DNA of 64,000 bases from Mycolicibacterium chubuense NBB4 (GTDB taxonomy: Bacteria; Actinomycetota; Actinomycetes; Mycobacteriales; Mycobacteriaceae). Shown here in pieces: positions 40,970 through 53,017 of the stretch. The position numbers and the translations under genes were made by a program. The first letter of the stretch is position 1, and each line of letters begins with the position of its first letter. The stretch spans positions 3,286,001 through 3,350,000 of the forward strand of contig NC_018027.1 in the NCBI RefSeq assembly GCF_000266905.1. The letters are read 5' to 3'. The notes beneath the pieces are model-generated. The model had not been told where the DNA came from, made no database searches, and saw only the letters and a list, made by a program, of their open reading frames with translations.

Positions 40970-42207
40970 GCCGGCCACACCTCCGGATTCGGTCGAAACC
41001 GCACTGTCAGCTCGCTGCCGCGGAGCTGGGCGTCGGTGACGATGCATCGCCGCAGCACCGACGCCAGTCGCACGCGGCGCCGCATCCCGCCGGCGCCGAT
41101 GATCAGGTCGTCACCGACCCTACCCAACGCCAGCGTCGACGGATCGACCTGCGGCAGCTCCAGCCGCAGCCGGTACACCGCATCGAGGCCGGTGCCCGAT
41201 TCCCGGTCGACGACCGGACGTATCGGCCCCGGCGGCGGCGAGCCGTCGCGGGCACGCGCACAGTCGAGCAATTCCCCGAGCGCCTTCGGGCCGATCGGCT
41301 CACCGGCCAGATGCGGCACGATCACCCGCTGCACGTCGCCGATCACCCGGTCGATCTCGTCGAGCACCGCCCGCTGCTCGGAGATCCGCTCGGCATACCA
41401 GTCGAACGCAGGATGCTCGGGAAGATTGCGGTACTCGAACGAGTCGTCCTGCACCAGAACCTGATTGACGATCAACTCGGCGACCGCCACTCCCATCAGC
41501 GACAACGAGCCCAGGGTTCGGACGGCCTCGGCGGCGACCACGCGCTCGGCCGTCATCACCAGGTGTGCGGACACCCGCGAATCATCGGTGAGCAGCGTGC
41601 CGAGCTGCTCGGTGCCCGCGGCGATGCGTTCGAGCAGCCCCACGACCGCCGCCGACCGGGCGTCGTCGATACTCGACAGCCGCCGGTGCCGCGGCCAGGC
41701 ACGTTCGAGATACAAACCGAACGTCGCAGGCAGCGTCAGCATCCGCATCGCATCGGCCGTCGACGCACAGTCGACCACCACCCGATCCCACTCGGCGGAT
41801 CCGGCGAGTGCGCCGACCTCGTGCAGGCCGAGCACCTCCTGAATCCCGGGCAGTGCCGAGAGTTCCTCGGGCGCAACGTCGCCCATGTCGGATTCGGGGA
41901 ACCTCCGAGTGAGCACACCGGCGACTTCCCGCCACCGTTGCGCGAGCAGGTCGAGGGTGTCGAGGGCCAGTGCGTCCAGGGACCCCCCACCGGTCGCGGG
42001 CGTGTCGAGGTCGGCCAGCACCCGGGTGGGTTCGCGGCGGCCCGTCGGCGGCACGTTGACGCCGAGCACGTCACCGATCGAATGCGCCTGATCGGTGGAG
42101 ACGAGCAGGACCCGCATCCCGTCCCGTGCTGCGCGCACCGCGGTGGCGGTCGCCAGCGTCGATTTACCCACCCCACCCTTGCCGACGAACAGACTGATCC
42201 TGGCCAT
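40966..42207 (-). CDS. ArsA/GET3-like P-loop ATPase (Rv2184c type)
   Basis: A 413-residue protein with a deviant Walker A motif (VGKGGVGKSTLA, near residues 8-19), switch-type VSTDQAHSIGDVLGV, and VVVDCASTADAMRML. This is the ArsA/Get3/MinD class. No arsenite Cys or tail-anchor TRC40 insert is obvious, so the cargo is unknown. The C-terminal 70 residues form a beta-rich small domain (VDPSTLALGRVGDDLIIGAGG). It is in tight series with the small Cys protein and two SRPBCC proteins. Confidence 0.9.
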   Translation of the reverse strand: MARISLFVGKGGVGKSTLATATAVRAARDGMRVLLVSTDQAHSIGDVLGVNVPPTGRREPTRVLADLDTPATGGGSLDALALDTLDLLAQRWREVAGVLTRRFPESDMGDVAPEELSALPGIQEVLGLHEVGALAGSAEWDRVVVDCASTADAMRMLTLPATFGLYLERAWPRHRRLSSIDDARSAAVVGLLERIAAGTEQLGTLLTDDSRVSAHLVMTAERVVAAEAVRTLGSLSLMGVAVAELIVNQVLVQDDSFEYRNLPEHPAFDWYAERISEQRAVLDEIDRVIGDVQRVIVPHLAGEPIGPKALGELLDCARARDGSPPPGPIRPVVDRESGTGLDAVYRLRLELPQVDPSTLALGRVGDDLIIGAGGMRRRVRLASVLRRCIVTDAQLRGSELTVRFRPNPEVWPA

Positions 42208-42247
42208 CCCGGGCGGCGTCCCCCCCTCGTCGGCGGCGGCTACCCGG

Positions 42248-42685
42248 TCAGTCAGCCTCGACTCGTTTCTTCAGGTCCTTCAGGGCGGTGTCCGTCAGGC
42301 GCCGTTCGGCCTTCCTCTTGAGCAACCCGATCATCGGGATGATCAGGTCGACCGCCAGCTCGTAGGTGACGTCGGTGCCAGATCCCTTGGGTGTCAAGCG
42401 GTATGCACCATCAAGGGATTTCAGCAGGGTGCTGGAGACCAGCGACCATCGCACCGAATTGCGGTCGGCCGGCCAGTCGTAGGCCAGCACCATGTTGTCC
42501 TTGAGCACCGCCGCGTCGAGGAGGAGCCGGGCCACCTTCGGGTAGCCCTCGTCGTCGGCCTCGAGGACCTCGGTCTCCTTGTACTCGGCGACCCAGTCCG
42601 GATAGGAACCGATGTCTGCGATGACGTCCATCACCGTCGAGGGGTCGGCATCGATGTAGATGGTCTGCGCCGTCTTGTCCGCCAC
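42248..42685 (-). CDS. SRPBCC/polyketide-cyclase-like protein (TB16.3 type)
   Basis: A 145-residue single-domain START/SRPBCC protein: ADKTAQTIYIDADPSTVMDVIADIGSYPDWV is the usual N-terminal strand-helix, followed by a beta sheet and a long C-terminal helix (LIIPMIGLLKRKAERRLTDTALKDLKKRVE). It probably binds a lipid or other hydrophobic ligand in the cytosol. No catalytic residues are evident. GTG start. It sits next to a second SRPBCC gene. Confidence 0.88.
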   Translation of the reverse strand: MADKTAQTIYIDADPSTVMDVIADIGSYPDWVAEYKETEVLEADDEGYPKVARLLLDAAVLKDNMVLAYDWPADRNSVRWSLVSSTLLKSLDGAYRLTPKGSGTDVTYELAVDLIIPMIGLLKRKAERRLTDTALKDLKKRVEAD

Positions 42686-42767
42686 TGAAGTGTTCCCCGG
42701 TCTTCCCCGTCGTGTCTGGTCGCTCCGGTGAAATCTACCCTCCCGGCGGGGAACGTGACCGCGATAC

Positions 42768-43157
42768 TCAGACCTGCCGGCCCACCCCGACCGGACGTCC
42801 GGCCTCGAGCCTGCGTTTGAGCTCGAACGCCATGTCCTTTCCGGCGACCCGCCGCCGGTGGTTGATCTTGGCGAGGTTCATCTTCGCCAGTTCCCAGGCG
42901 GCCGCACCGGACGGCTCGGCGTGCAGGAAGTAGTGCAGCACGACTCCGTCCAGCACCTTTTCCAGCCACACCTCCATGGTTCCGGTGAGCGCCCCGGTGA
43001 CCGTCCAGCGGTGGCCGAGCGCGCCGCGGTCCTCGACGACCTGCAGCCGCAGATCCGGCCACCATCGGCGCCAGCTCGCCTCGTCGGCGATGGCGGCGCC
43101 GACCACGGCCGGATCGGCCGCGACAAAGGTCTCGTCGGCGATCTGGATGCTGTTCAT
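42768..43157 (-). CDS. SRPBCC-like protein (Rv2186c type)
   Basis: A 129-residue protein with a divergent SRPBCC fold: IQIADETFVAADPAVVGAAIADEASWRRWWPDLRLQVVEDR, then TMEVWLEKVLDGVVLHYFL, ending in a basic helix (KINHRRRVAGKDMAFELKRRLEAG). The two W after R are a common feature of this group. ATG 43157 is used. It is divergent from fadD15 and upstream of the other SRPBCC gene, so the pair may share ligands. Ligand unknown. Confidence 0.85.
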   Translation of the reverse strand: MNSIQIADETFVAADPAVVGAAIADEASWRRWWPDLRLQVVEDRGALGHRWTVTGALTGTMEVWLEKVLDGVVLHYFLHAEPSGAAAWELAKMNLAKINHRRRVAGKDMAFELKRRLEAGRPVGVGRQV

Positions 43158-43264
43158 GACAGACAAGCTTCACACATGCAGGGGTGTCGGCCCGTGTCGG
43201 CCGACTACGCTGTACGCGGCGTTCCCATCTGTCGAGCCGCCCGAGAGTGAGGAAAGGCTTCATC

Positions 43265-45067
43265 GTGCGCGAGTTCAGCGTCCCCGCATCCTTCACCGTC
43301 GCCGAGCACGACAACGTCGCCGCCGTGGTCTACTCCCATGAGCGCGACAATCCCGATCACGTGATCATCCAGCGTCTCGTCGGGGGCGAGTGGGCGGACG
43401 TGACGTGTCGCGAGGCGGCCGACCAGATCCGTTCGGCGGCAAGAGGATTGATCGCCGAAGGAGTACAGCCGGGCGACCGCGTCGCGCTGTTGTCGGCGAC
43501 CCGGTACGAGTGGGTGATCCTCGACTACGCGATCCTGTCGATCGGGGCGGTGACCGTCCCGATCTACGAGACCTCCTCGCCCGAACAGGTCCGGTGGGTG
43601 CTGGAGGACTCCGGCGCGGTGATGGCGTTCGTCGAGCTCGAGGCGCACGCGCTGATGGTCAAGGAACTCCTCGACGAGCTGCCCGCGCTGCGCAAGGTCG
43701 CCGTCATCGAGTCGCAGGCGCCGTCCGCGCTGGACGCTCTCATGGAGGCCGGCGCCTCGGTCGACCCCGCCGAGGTGGACCGCAGGCTGGAAGCCATCAG
43801 GGCCGCCGATCCGGCCACGCTGATCTACACCTCGGGCACCACCGGCAGGCCGAAGGGCTGCCAGCTGACGCACTCCAACCTGCTGCACGAGACGCGCGGG
43901 GCCACCGCGTGTTTCCCCACCCTGCTGCGCAAGGGCGAGCGGCTGCTGGTCTTCCTGCCGCTGGCCCACGTGCTGGCCAGGGCGCTGTCGATGACCGCGT
44001 TCGCCAACGGCGTCACGATCGGCTACACCAGCGACATCAAGAACCTGGTACCGATGTTCGGGCAGTTCAAGCCCACCGTCATCGTGTCGGTTCCGCGTGT
44101 GTTCGAAAAGGTCTACAACACCGCGGAATTGAATGCTCAGGACAGCGGGAAGGGCGCGATCTTCGCGATGGCCGTGCAGGCGGCGATCGACTGGAGCAAA
44201 GCCCAGGACGCCGGCGGGCCGAGCCTGCTGCTGAGGGCCAAACACGCGGTGTTCGACCGGCTGGTCTACACCAAGCTGCGCGCGGCCACCGGCGGCAACT
44301 GCCGCGCGTCCATCTCCGGGGGCGCCCCGCTCGGCGCCCGCCTCGGTCACTTCTACCGGGGCGTCGGCCTGACCATCTACGAGGGATACGGCCTGACCGA
44401 GACCAGTGCCGCGATCACGGCCAACCGGATCGGCGAGCTGAAGGTCGGGTCCGTCGGAAAGCTGTTGCCCGGCAACAGTATGGCGGTCGCCAACGACGGC
44501 GAACTGCTGGTCCGGGGCGGGGTGGTGTTCGGCGGCTACTGGCACAACGAGGCCGCCACCGACGAGGCGATCGTCAACGGCTGGTTCCACACCGGCGACC
44601 TGGGCAGCGTGGACGACGACGGCTTCCTGTCCATCGTCGGGCGTAAGAAGGAGATCATCGTGACCGCGGGCGGCAAGAACGTCGCGCCGGCAGTCCTCGA
44701 GGACCAACTGCGCGCCCACCCGCTGATCAGCCAGGCCATGGCCGTCGGCGACGCCCAGCCGTTCGTCGCCGCGCTGATCGCGATCGACCCGGAGTCGTTC
44801 GAGGTGTGGAAGCAGCACCACGGCAAGGCCGCGACCGCTTCGGTCGGTGACCTTGCCGAGGACCCGGACCTGGTGGCCGAGATCGACCTGGCCGTCAAGA
44901 ACGCCAATCAGGCCGTGTCGAAGGCCGAGGCGATCCGCAAGTTCACGATCCTGCCCGTCGACTTCACCGTCCTCACCGGTGAGCTGACCCCGACGCTGAA
45001 GGTCAAGCGCAAGGTCGTCGCCGACAAGTTCGCCGCCGAGATCGAAGCGCTGTACGAGAAGGACTAG
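43265..45067 (+). CDS. fadD15: Long-chain fatty-acid-CoA ligase FadD15
   Basis: A 600-residue ANL-superfamily enzyme that activates long fatty acids to acyl-CoA via acyl-AMP. Motifs: [20 protein letters not shown] (P-loop), [52 protein letters not shown] and a C-terminal lysine near KVKRKVV. The start is GTG 43265 with AGGAAAGG upstream; further in-frame codons upstream lack a site. Its stop overlaps the pimB stop by four bases. Confidence 0.95.
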   Translation: MREFSVPASFTVAEHDNVAAVVYSHERDNPDHVIIQRLVGGEWADVTCREAADQIRSAARGLIAEGVQPGDRVALLSATRYEWVILDYAILSIGAVTVPIYETSSPEQVRWVLEDSGAVMAFVELEAHALMVKELLDELPALRKVAVIESQAPSALDALMEAGASVDPAEVDRRLEAIRAADPATLIYTSGTTGRPKGCQLTHSNLLHETRGATACFPTLLRKGERLLVFLPLAHVLARALSMTAFANGVTIGYTSDIKNLVPMFGQFKPTVIVSVPRVFEKVYNTAELNAQDSGKGAIFAMAVQAAIDWSKAQDAGGPSLLLRAKHAVFDRLVYTKLRAATGGNCRASISGGAPLGARLGHFYRGVGLTIYEGYGLTETSAAITANRIGELKVGSVGKLLPGNSMAVANDGELLVRGGVVFGGYWHNEAATDEAIVNGWFHTGDLGSVDDDGFLSIVGRKKEIIVTAGGKNVAPAVLEDQLRAHPLISQAMAVGDAQPFVAALIAIDPESFEVWKQHHGKAATASVGDLAEDPDLVAEIDLAVKNANQAVSKAEAIRKFTILPVDFTVLTGELTPTLKVKRKVVADKFAAEIEALYEKD

Positions 45068-46200
45068 AACAGCCGCGCCAGGCGCTCGGCCTGCCTGCGC
45101 CACTGCCAGTTGTCGACGACCCACTGCCGGCCCGCGGCGCCCATCGCGGCCGCCCCGGCGGGGTCGGCGAGCAGGTCGCCGACGGCTGCGGCGACGGCGC
45201 CGACGTCCCAGCCGTCGACGACGGTGCCGGTCTGCCCGTCGAGCACCGTCTCCGGCGCCCCGCCCGACCGGCCGGCCACCACCGGCACCCCGCTGGCCGA
45301 CGCCTCGAGGTAGACGATGCCCAGGCCTTCGACGTCGAGCCCCGCCCCCCTGGTCCGGCAGGGCATCGCGAAGACGTCGGCCATCGCGTGGTGCGCGGGC
45401 AACTCCTCGGCGGGTACGCCGTCGGTGAACACCACGTGCTCGGCCACCCCGAAGGTGTGGGCGAGACGGCGCAGCGATGTCCGGTACGGACCGCCGCCCA
45501 CGATCACCAGCGCAGCGCCGGGCACGCGCTCGCGGATCGCGGGCATCGCGCGGATCAACATGTCCTGGCCCTTGCGCGGAACCAGCCGCGACACGCAGAC
45601 CACCACCGGTCGGCCACCGAGGCGGTAGCGGGCCCGCATCTCGGCCCGCGCCACCTCGTCGGGAGCGAACCGGTCGACGTCGACGCCGGGCGGAACGTGC
45701 TCGAGTGCGGCGTCGGAGCCGAACGCCGCGGCGAACCTGCGTCGGGTGTAGGCGCTGATGTAGGTGACGACGTCGGTGTCGTTGCCGATGCGCCGCAACG
45801 CCGTTCGTGCCAGCGGCAGCATGGACCAGCCGACTTCGTGACCGTGCGTGCTGGCGATGACGCGCCGCGCGCCCGCCGACCGCGCCAGCGGACTCATCAG
45901 CGCCAGCGGAGCGGCGGCCCCGAACCACACGGTGTCCACGCCGCGCTCCTCGATCAGCCGCCGCATGCGCGTCGCCACGGTGGGCTCCGGCAGCATCAGC
46001 GTGCCGGGATGACGGACGATCTCGTAGCCGGCCGCAGCGGCGGCATCGTCGTAGTCCTCGGCGCCCTTCCACTTCGGGGCGTAGACGCTCAGCGTGTGCC
46101 CGCTGGAGCCGACCAGGTGACCCACCAGCGCCTCGAGATAGGACTGGATGCCGCCGCGGCGTGGCGGATAGTCGTTGGTGACCAGGAGAACCCGGCTCAT
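45064..46200 (-). CDS. pimB: PIM mannosyltransferase PimB'
   Basis: GT4 GDP-mannose-dependent alpha-mannosyltransferase of 378 residues that adds the second mannose of phosphatidylinositol mannosides on the inner face of the membrane. The N-terminus [22 protein letters not shown] has the GGIQ loop, followed by [21 protein letters not shown], and the GT4 EX7E-type segment [23 protein letters not shown] overlaps the stop of the upstream secreted protein gene (ATGA). It is next to FadD15 and not far from MptA and MptC, which use the same glycolipid pathway. Confidence 0.94.
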   Translation of the reverse strand: MSRVLLVTNDYPPRRGGIQSYLEALVGHLVGSSGHTLSVYAPKWKGAEDYDDAAAAAGYEIVRHPGTLMLPEPTVATRMRRLIEERGVDTVWFGAAAPLALMSPLARSAGARRVIASTHGHEVGWSMLPLARTALRRIGNDTDVVTYISAYTRRRFAAAFGSDAALEHVPPGVDVDRFAPDEVARAEMRARYRLGGRPVVVCVSRLVPRKGQDMLIRAMPAIRERVPGAALVIVGGGPYRTSLRRLAHTFGVAEHVVFTDGVPAEELPAHHAMADVFAMPCRTRGAGLDVEGLGIVYLEASASGVPVVAGRSGGAPETVLDGQTGTVVDGWDVGAVAAAVGDLLADPAGAAAMGAAGRQWVVDNWQWRRQAERLARLF

Positions 46201-47024
46201 CGCTGGGCCCCCGGCAGCTCCGTGCCGAGAACATCGCGTACTGCGGTCGCGGCGTCGGGGTGCCCGTGTCCGCACGCCGCGACGTACAGCTGCCGCAGCT
46301 TGCCGGGACCGTAGCTGTTCGCGACATAGGAGGCGAACGCCCACGCCCGGTCGTAGGCGGCCGACCGCTGCGGGCCCGGGGTGCCCAGCTCGGCGTCGGT
46401 GGGCAGTGCGCCCGGCGCGGCCGGTGCCGTGGCCGCCGGCGGCCGACCGACGAAGTCGGCCACCCCCTCGGTCAGCCACACCGGCGCGTCGGCGGCGGTG
46501 TCGGCCCGCGCGGCGTAGTGGAACAGCTCGTGGCGCAACACCATTCGCAGGTCCGGCTCGCTCATCGAGGCGGCGGCCGGGGAGAACATGATCCGTTGCG
46601 CAGTGGTGGTGGCGGCGGTGTCGGCGCCCCCGCCGGCCAGGGTCGCGAACTCCTCGTGCGACCCGGCGGCCACGATCTCGATCCGCCGAGGCCACTGCGG
46701 TCCCCAGAACGCAGTGACCGCGTCGGTCGCGCCGGGCAGTTCGGAGGCGACCCGGTCGAGCAGCGCGTCACCTCGCTCGCCCAGGTCGATCAGTTCCGCG
46801 GTGCGGCCGTCCGGTGTCGTCACGGTTCTCGCCGCCGGCGCCGCGGCCGATGACGTGGACGAAACGGGTGCGGGTGCCGCGACCGCAGGCCCCGTCGAGG
46901 CGGACGGAGGCCCGGCCACCAGAAAGGCCGCGCACACCAACTCGGCACCCAGAACCGTGCCCAAGCGGCGTCGGTTCGGAGCGCGCGAGCCCTCAGTACC
47001 GCCGGACGTTGTGGATCGGCGCAT
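46197..47024 (-). CDS. Secreted HExxH putative metallopeptidase (Rv2189c type)
   Basis: About 275 residues. A basic N-terminus and a hydrophobic stretch (VLGAELVCAAFLVAG) followed by an A/P/S-rich region suggest export. The domain contains VLRHELFHYAARADTAADAPVWLTEGVADFVG: HELFH is a zinc-binding HExxH with a downstream WLTEG glutamate, as in gluzincins. This suggests an extracytoplasmic peptidase, not noted in older annotations as far as I recall. ATG 47024 overlaps the ripC end by 32 bases; the exact start is uncertain. It shares an operon with ripC and pimB. Confidence 0.82.
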   Translation of the reverse strand: MRRSTTSGGTEGSRAPNRRRLGTVLGAELVCAAFLVAGPPSASTGPAVAAPAPVSSTSSAAAPAARTVTTPDGRTAELIDLGERGDALLDRVASELPGATDAVTAFWGPQWPRRIEIVAAGSHEEFATLAGGGADTAATTTAQRIMFSPAAASMSEPDLRMVLRHELFHYAARADTAADAPVWLTEGVADFVGRPPAATAPAAPGALPTDAELGTPGPQRSAAYDRAWAFASYVANSYGPGKLRQLYVAACGHGHPDAATAVRDVLGTELPGAQR

Positions 47025-48132
47025 TGTCCACGGGCGCGACTCGCACCGGCGTGCCGTAGGTGGACGCATGCACCATCATTCCGTCGCCGATGTAGATGCC
47101 GACATGCGACGCGTCGGAGTAGTACGTGATGAGGTCACCCGGTTGCATCTGGTCCCGCGACACCGGCTGCCCGCCGACCGCCAGCGCCTGGCTGGAGTGC
47201 GGCAGCGAGATGCCCGCCTGCTGGAAGGACCACATCACCAGACCCGAACAGTCGAACGCACTGGGACCGGCGGCGCCCCACGAGTACGGCGAACCGATCC
47301 GGCTCAACGCGGCCTGGATGACCGTCGCGGCGACGGGCGATCCGGGTGGTGCGACGTCGCCGGGAGGAATGGCCGCGGGCAACGGCGGCGCCGGCGGGGC
47401 GGCCAGCACGGCCGGATCCTGGCCCGGCGGCGGCGGAACGGGTGCCGGAGCCGCGGCGGCCGGCGGTGGGGGCGGTGTCGCGGCCAGTGCCGCACGCTGG
47501 ATGGGGGTCAGTGCCTCGTACCGCGATTTGACGATGGCGATCTGCACCTGCAGCTGGCTCTGCTTGGACTGCAGGTCGGCGCGGACGGCGGCGGCCTGCT
47601 CGGCGGCCGTCTTGGCTTCGGCGGCCGAGGCGGCCGACGCCTGCTCGGCGAGTTCGGCCTGGCGCTTGACGTCGAGGAAGTGCGCCATCTGGGCGGACAT
47701 CTCGGTGGCCATGACGCGTTGCACGGCGAGCTGATCGATCAGGCTCTGCGGCGACGACGCGGTCAGGATCGCATCGAAACCGGAGGTGCGGCCGCCCATG
47801 TACTGCGCGGCAGCGAGGTTGTCGACCTTGTGCTGGAAGTCGGCGAGCTGCGACCTCGCCGAGTCCACCGACGCAACGTCGTTGGCGTGCTTGGTATCTG
47901 CGGCCTGCTGAATCGACACCTTGTTGTTCAGGTCGAGCTGCGCCGAGTGCATCGCCTCGGTGGTCTGCTCGGCCTGTCGCGACAGCTCGTTCAGCTTTGC
48001 CAGCGCGTCGTCGGCGGGATCGGCGTGAACCTGTCCCGACAACAGTGCGCCTGCAAGGGCCAAACCGGCTATCGCGCTGATGAAGGGTCGTCGAGAACGA
48101 CTGGTGCTCCGGTGCGCGCGGTCGAGCGTCAA
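46993..48132 (-). CDS. ripC: NlpC/P60 peptidoglycan endopeptidase RipC
   Basis: Secreted peptidoglycan hydrolase of 379 residues. It has a signal peptide (ISAIAGLALAGALLSGQVHA), a long coiled coil (about 40-210) that is the likely docking site for FtsEX, a P/A linker (about 220-265) and a C-terminal NlpC/P60 domain with C295 in FDCSGLVMW and His residues in SHVGIYIG and MVHAST. The start is probably TTG 48132, with AAGGA ten bases upstream; TTG 48150 is in frame. A TAAATT -10 near 48237 implies a leader of about 95 bases. Confidence 0.93.
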   Translation of the reverse strand: MTLDRAHRSTSRSRRPFISAIAGLALAGALLSGQVHADPADDALAKLNELSRQAEQTTEAMHSAQLDLNNKVSIQQAADTKHANDVASVDSARSQLADFQHKVDNLAAAQYMGGRTSGFDAILTASSPQSLIDQLAVQRVMATEMSAQMAHFLDVKRQAELAEQASAASAAEAKTAAEQAAAVRADLQSKQSQLQVQIAIVKSRYEALTPIQRAALAATPPPPPAAAAPAPVPPPPGQDPAVLAAPPAPPLPAAIPPGDVAPPGSPVAATVIQAALSRIGSPYSWGAAGPSAFDCSGLVMWSFQQAGISLPHSSQALAVGGQPVSRDQMQPGDLITYYSDASHVGIYIGDGMMVHASTYGTPVRVAPVDNAPIHNVRRY

Positions 48133-48233
48133 GATTTTTGCGTCCTTCAACTGCCGTAACGAGCCGCCTCGAACTGCTCTTAGGTCTCGAACAGGTTACG
48201 AAACGGCATCGGCCTTGTCCAACGGAAGACGCA

Positions 48234-48253
48234 AATTTAACAGCCCCGGCTGT
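48234..48253 (-). promoter_or_regulatory. ripC promoter with palindrome
   Basis: Minus-strand TAAATT (48239-48234) fits a -10 element. Immediately upstream is a perfect palindrome ACAGCC-GG-GGCTGT (48253-48240). It may be an operator at the promoter or a short terminator hairpin of the small gene upstream, since T-rich sequence follows. Further into the leader, CGTAAC and GTTACG (near 48195 and 48156) form a spaced inverted repeat. Confidence 0.4.
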
Positions 48254-48285
48254 GATGCGTGGGTCCGGTGTGACGCAGCGTGTCG

Positions 48286-48528
48286 TCAGGCAACTCCTGA
48301 GCCCTTCTGGCGGTGGATCGGCACCAGGCGCAATCGCGGTGCCAGGCCCACCTCGGCCAGCACTTCCAGTGCGCGACGCTCGTCTATCAGCAAAGTTTCG
48401 GGAATTCCGAGCAACACGCTGACGACACAGTCCTGGCAGCCGGGGCCGCGGACCGCGCAGTCGTCGCAGTCGATCGTCACGGTGCCGGCGTCGGCGTTCT
48501 CGTCCGGTGGCCGCTGCTGTTGTGCCAT
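48286..48528 (-). CDS. Small Cys-rich conserved protein
   Basis: An 80-residue protein without a named family. After a polar N-terminus comes [25 protein letters not shown] with four Cys (CxxC...CxxC spacing), a likely zinc or iron-sulfur site, then a helix ([16 protein letters not shown]) and a basic tail. ATG 48528 has AGAGGA eight bases upstream and the codon use is normal, so it is a real gene. It is divergent from the nuclease fusion and lies upstream of ripC. Similar short proteins occur in other actinobacteria by my recall. Function unknown. Confidence 0.82.
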   Translation of the reverse strand: MAQQQRPPDENADAGTVTIDCDDCAVRGPGCQDCVVSVLLGIPETLLIDERRALEVLAEVGLAPRLRLVPIHRQKGSGVA

Positions 48529-50388
48529 GGCACTTGTCCTCTCGATCGCAGTCAGGCGCACGGTATCGACGCCGACCGACAAGTCACCTCGCGCTCGGCT
48601 CGCCTCCCGCCACTTGTCACCGTCGCCGCTTACGTTCACCCCATGGGTCAGCTCAGCTTCGCGGACGTCGATCCGCTCGCTGACCCGACGTTGCGGGAGA
48701 CCACGTTCGTCGTCGTCGACCTGGAGACCACCGGCGGCCGCCCGACGGGCGAGAAGCACGACGCCATCACCGAGATCGGGGCGGTGAAGGTGCGCGGCGG
48801 CGAGGTGCTCGGCGAGTTCGCCACCCTCGTCGACCCGGGGCGCAGCATCCCCCCGCAGATCGTCGCGCTCACCGGCATCACGTCGGCGATGGTCTACGAC
48901 GCCCCGCGCATCGAAGCGGTGCTGCCGGCCTTCCTCGAGTTCTCCCACGGCGCCGTGCTCGTGGCGCACAACGCGGGCTTCGACATCGGATTCCTGCGCG
49001 CAGCGGCCGAACGCAATCACGTGCCGTGGCCCAAACCGCCTGTGCTGTGCACCGTCCGGCTCGCGCGCCGCGTCCTGACCCGGGACGAGGCACCCAGCGT
49101 GCGGCTGTCCGCCCTGGCCCAGCTGTTCGGCGCGTCCACCACGCCCACCCACCGCGCCCTCGACGACGCGCGGGCCACCGTCGACGTGCTGCACGGCCTG
49201 ATCGAACGGGTGGGCAACCAGGGGGTGCACACGTACCCGGAATTGCGCGCCTACCTGCCGGACGTGACACCGGCCCAGCGCAGCAACCGGCATCTGGCCC
49301 GGGCGCTGCCGCGCAGTCCCGGCGTGTACCTGTTCCGCGGCCCGTCGGCCGAAGTGCTCTACGTCGGCACCGCCGTGGATCTGCGGCGCCGCGTGACGCA
49401 GTACTTCAACGGCGCCGACCCGCGGGCGCGGATGAAGGAGATGGCGTCGCTGGCCACCGCGGTCGACCACGTCGAGTGCGCACACGACCTCGAAGCCGGC
49501 GTGCGGGAGCTGCGCCTGCTGGCCGCGCACGCGCCGCCGTACAACCGGCGCTCCAGGTTCCCCCACCGCTGGTGGTGGCTGACGCTGACCGACGAGCCGT
49601 TCCCGCGCTTCTCCGCGGTGCGCAGCCCCCGCACCGACCGGGTGGTCGGACCGTTCCGGTCGCGGGCGGATGCCCTCGAGTCGGCGGCGCTGATGGCGCG
49701 GTTCACCGGCGTCCGTACGTGCGCCAACCGGCTGGGCCGGTCGGCGCTGCACGGTACGGCCTGCCCCGAACGCGAGGTCTCCCCCTGCCCGGCCGTGCGC
49801 GGCGCGCGCGCCGACGAGTACGCCGCCGCGGTGGAAGACGCGCTCGCGCTGATCGACGGCCGCAGCAGCCGCGCCCTGACCGCGATGCTCGCCCACATCT
49901 CCGGGCTCGCCGAACGCAAGCGCTACGAGACGGCGGCCCGGCTGCGCGACCACGCCGCCGCCACCATCGACGTGCTCTGGCGCGGCCAGCGGTTGCGCGC
50001 GCTGGCCGGAATCAGCGAGCTGGTGGCCGCCAGACCCGACGGCGACCGCGGGTGGCGCCTCGCCGTGGTCCGCTGTGGCCAACTGGCCGCCGCGGGCGTG
50101 GCACCGCGTGGCGTGCCCCCGATGCCGGTCGTCGAATCTCTTTGTGCAGCAGCGCAATCGGTGCTTCCCGAACCCGGGCCGCTGGGCGGTGCGCTGGTCG
50201 AGGAGACGGCACTCGTCGCACGCTGGCTCGCGCAGCCGGGCGTGCGCATCGTGCGCACCGAGTCGGGCTACTGCTCACCGATCGGCGCCGCGGGACGCTG
50301 GTCGCAGTGGGCGGCCTCAGCGCGCTCGGCGCGCCTGGCCGCCGAACAGATCACAGAGCAGTTCGCCGCCGGGCCGCACGGCGGCGGC

Positions 50389-52151
<1,763 letters not shown>

Positions 52152-52180
52152 TCGGCCCGTCGCGGATGAGAAGGGGTTCG

Positions 52181-53017
52181 ATGCCCAGCAAGGCAGCCGG
52201 TAGGCCGGTGACAGTGAAACGCCGTCGACTGCGCCGACGCTTGTCTGCAGCGCTGCTGCTGCTGACCGGGCTGGCGGTCGCCGGCGGCGTGGCGGCCACC
52301 CTCACCCCGTCACCGCAGGTGGCTGTCGCCGACGAGTCGGCCTCGGCCATGCTGCGCACCGGCAAGCAGCTCTACGAGACGTCCTGCGTGACCTGCCACG
52401 GCGCTAACCTGCAGGGCGTCGCCGACCGCGGCCCCAGCCTGATCGGTGTCGGTGAAGCCGCCGTCTACTTCCAGGTGTCCACCGGCCGGATGCCCGCGAT
52501 GCGCGGCGAGGCGCAGGCGCAGCGCAAGGACCCCGCGTTCGACGAGTCGCAGATCGACGCGCTGGGCGCCTACATCCAGGCCAACGGCGGCGGCCCGGTG
52601 GTGCCCCGGGACCAGAACGGCCAGATCGCCTCGCAGTCGCTGATCGGCAGCAACGTCGCCCGCGGCGGTGACCTGTTCCGGCTGAACTGCGCCTCCTGCC
52701 ACAACTTCACCGGCAAGGGCGGCGCGCTGTCCTCCGGCAAGTACGCACCCGATCTGGGCGAGGCGGCCCAGGTGCCGGCACAGGTCTACACCGCGATGCT
52801 GACCGGCCCGCAGAACATGCCGAAGTTCAGCGACCGGCAGCTCTCGCCGGACGAGAAGCGCGACATCGTGGCGTATGTCCACGAGGCGGCCAAGACGCCG
52901 AGCCCCGGCGGAAACGGTCTGGGCGGCTTCGGTCCCACGTCCGAGGGCATGGTCGCCTGGATCGTGGGCATGGTGGCGATCATCGCGGCCGCGTTGTGGA
53001 TCGGAGCACGGGCATGA
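52181..53017 (+). CDS. qcrC: Diheme cytochrome c subunit of the bcc complex
   Basis: Cytochrome cc subunit of 278 residues that replaces a soluble cytochrome c in actinobacteria. There is an N-terminal basic/hydrophobic signal-anchor ([22 protein letters not shown]), two heme-attachment motifs CVTCH and CASCH, and a C-terminal transmembrane helix ([20 protein letters not shown]). AAGGGG lies five bases before ATG 52181; ATG 52148, which overlaps the ctaE stop as ATGA, and ATG 52166 are in frame. Electrons pass from here to CtaC. Confidence 0.96.
   Translation: MPSKAAGRPVTVKRRRLRRRLSAALLLLTGLAVAGGVAATLTPSPQVAVADESASAMLRTGKQLYETSCVTCHGANLQGVADRGPSLIGVGEAAVYFQVSTGRMPAMRGEAQAQRKDPAFDESQIDALGAYIQANGGGPVVPRDQNGQIASQSLIGSNVARGGDLFRLNCASCHNFTGKGGALSSGKYAPDLGEAAQVPAQVYTAMLTGPQNMPKFSDRQLSPDEKRDIVAYVHEAAKTPSPGGNGLGGFGPTSEGMVAWIVGMVAIIAAALWIGARA

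Noticed and set aside
43205..46327. Open frame of over 1000 codons on the minus strand across fadD15 and pimB
   Set aside because: Shadow of two well-identified genes; composition is typical of antisense GC-rich DNA.
47304..47531. Small arginine/proline-rich open frames inside ripC
   Set aside because: Shadows of the P/A-rich linker in other frames.
48133..48285. c-di-AMP (ydaO) riboswitch before ripC
   Set aside because: Some wall-hydrolase genes carry it, but the conserved core sequences are not seen and the leader is too short.
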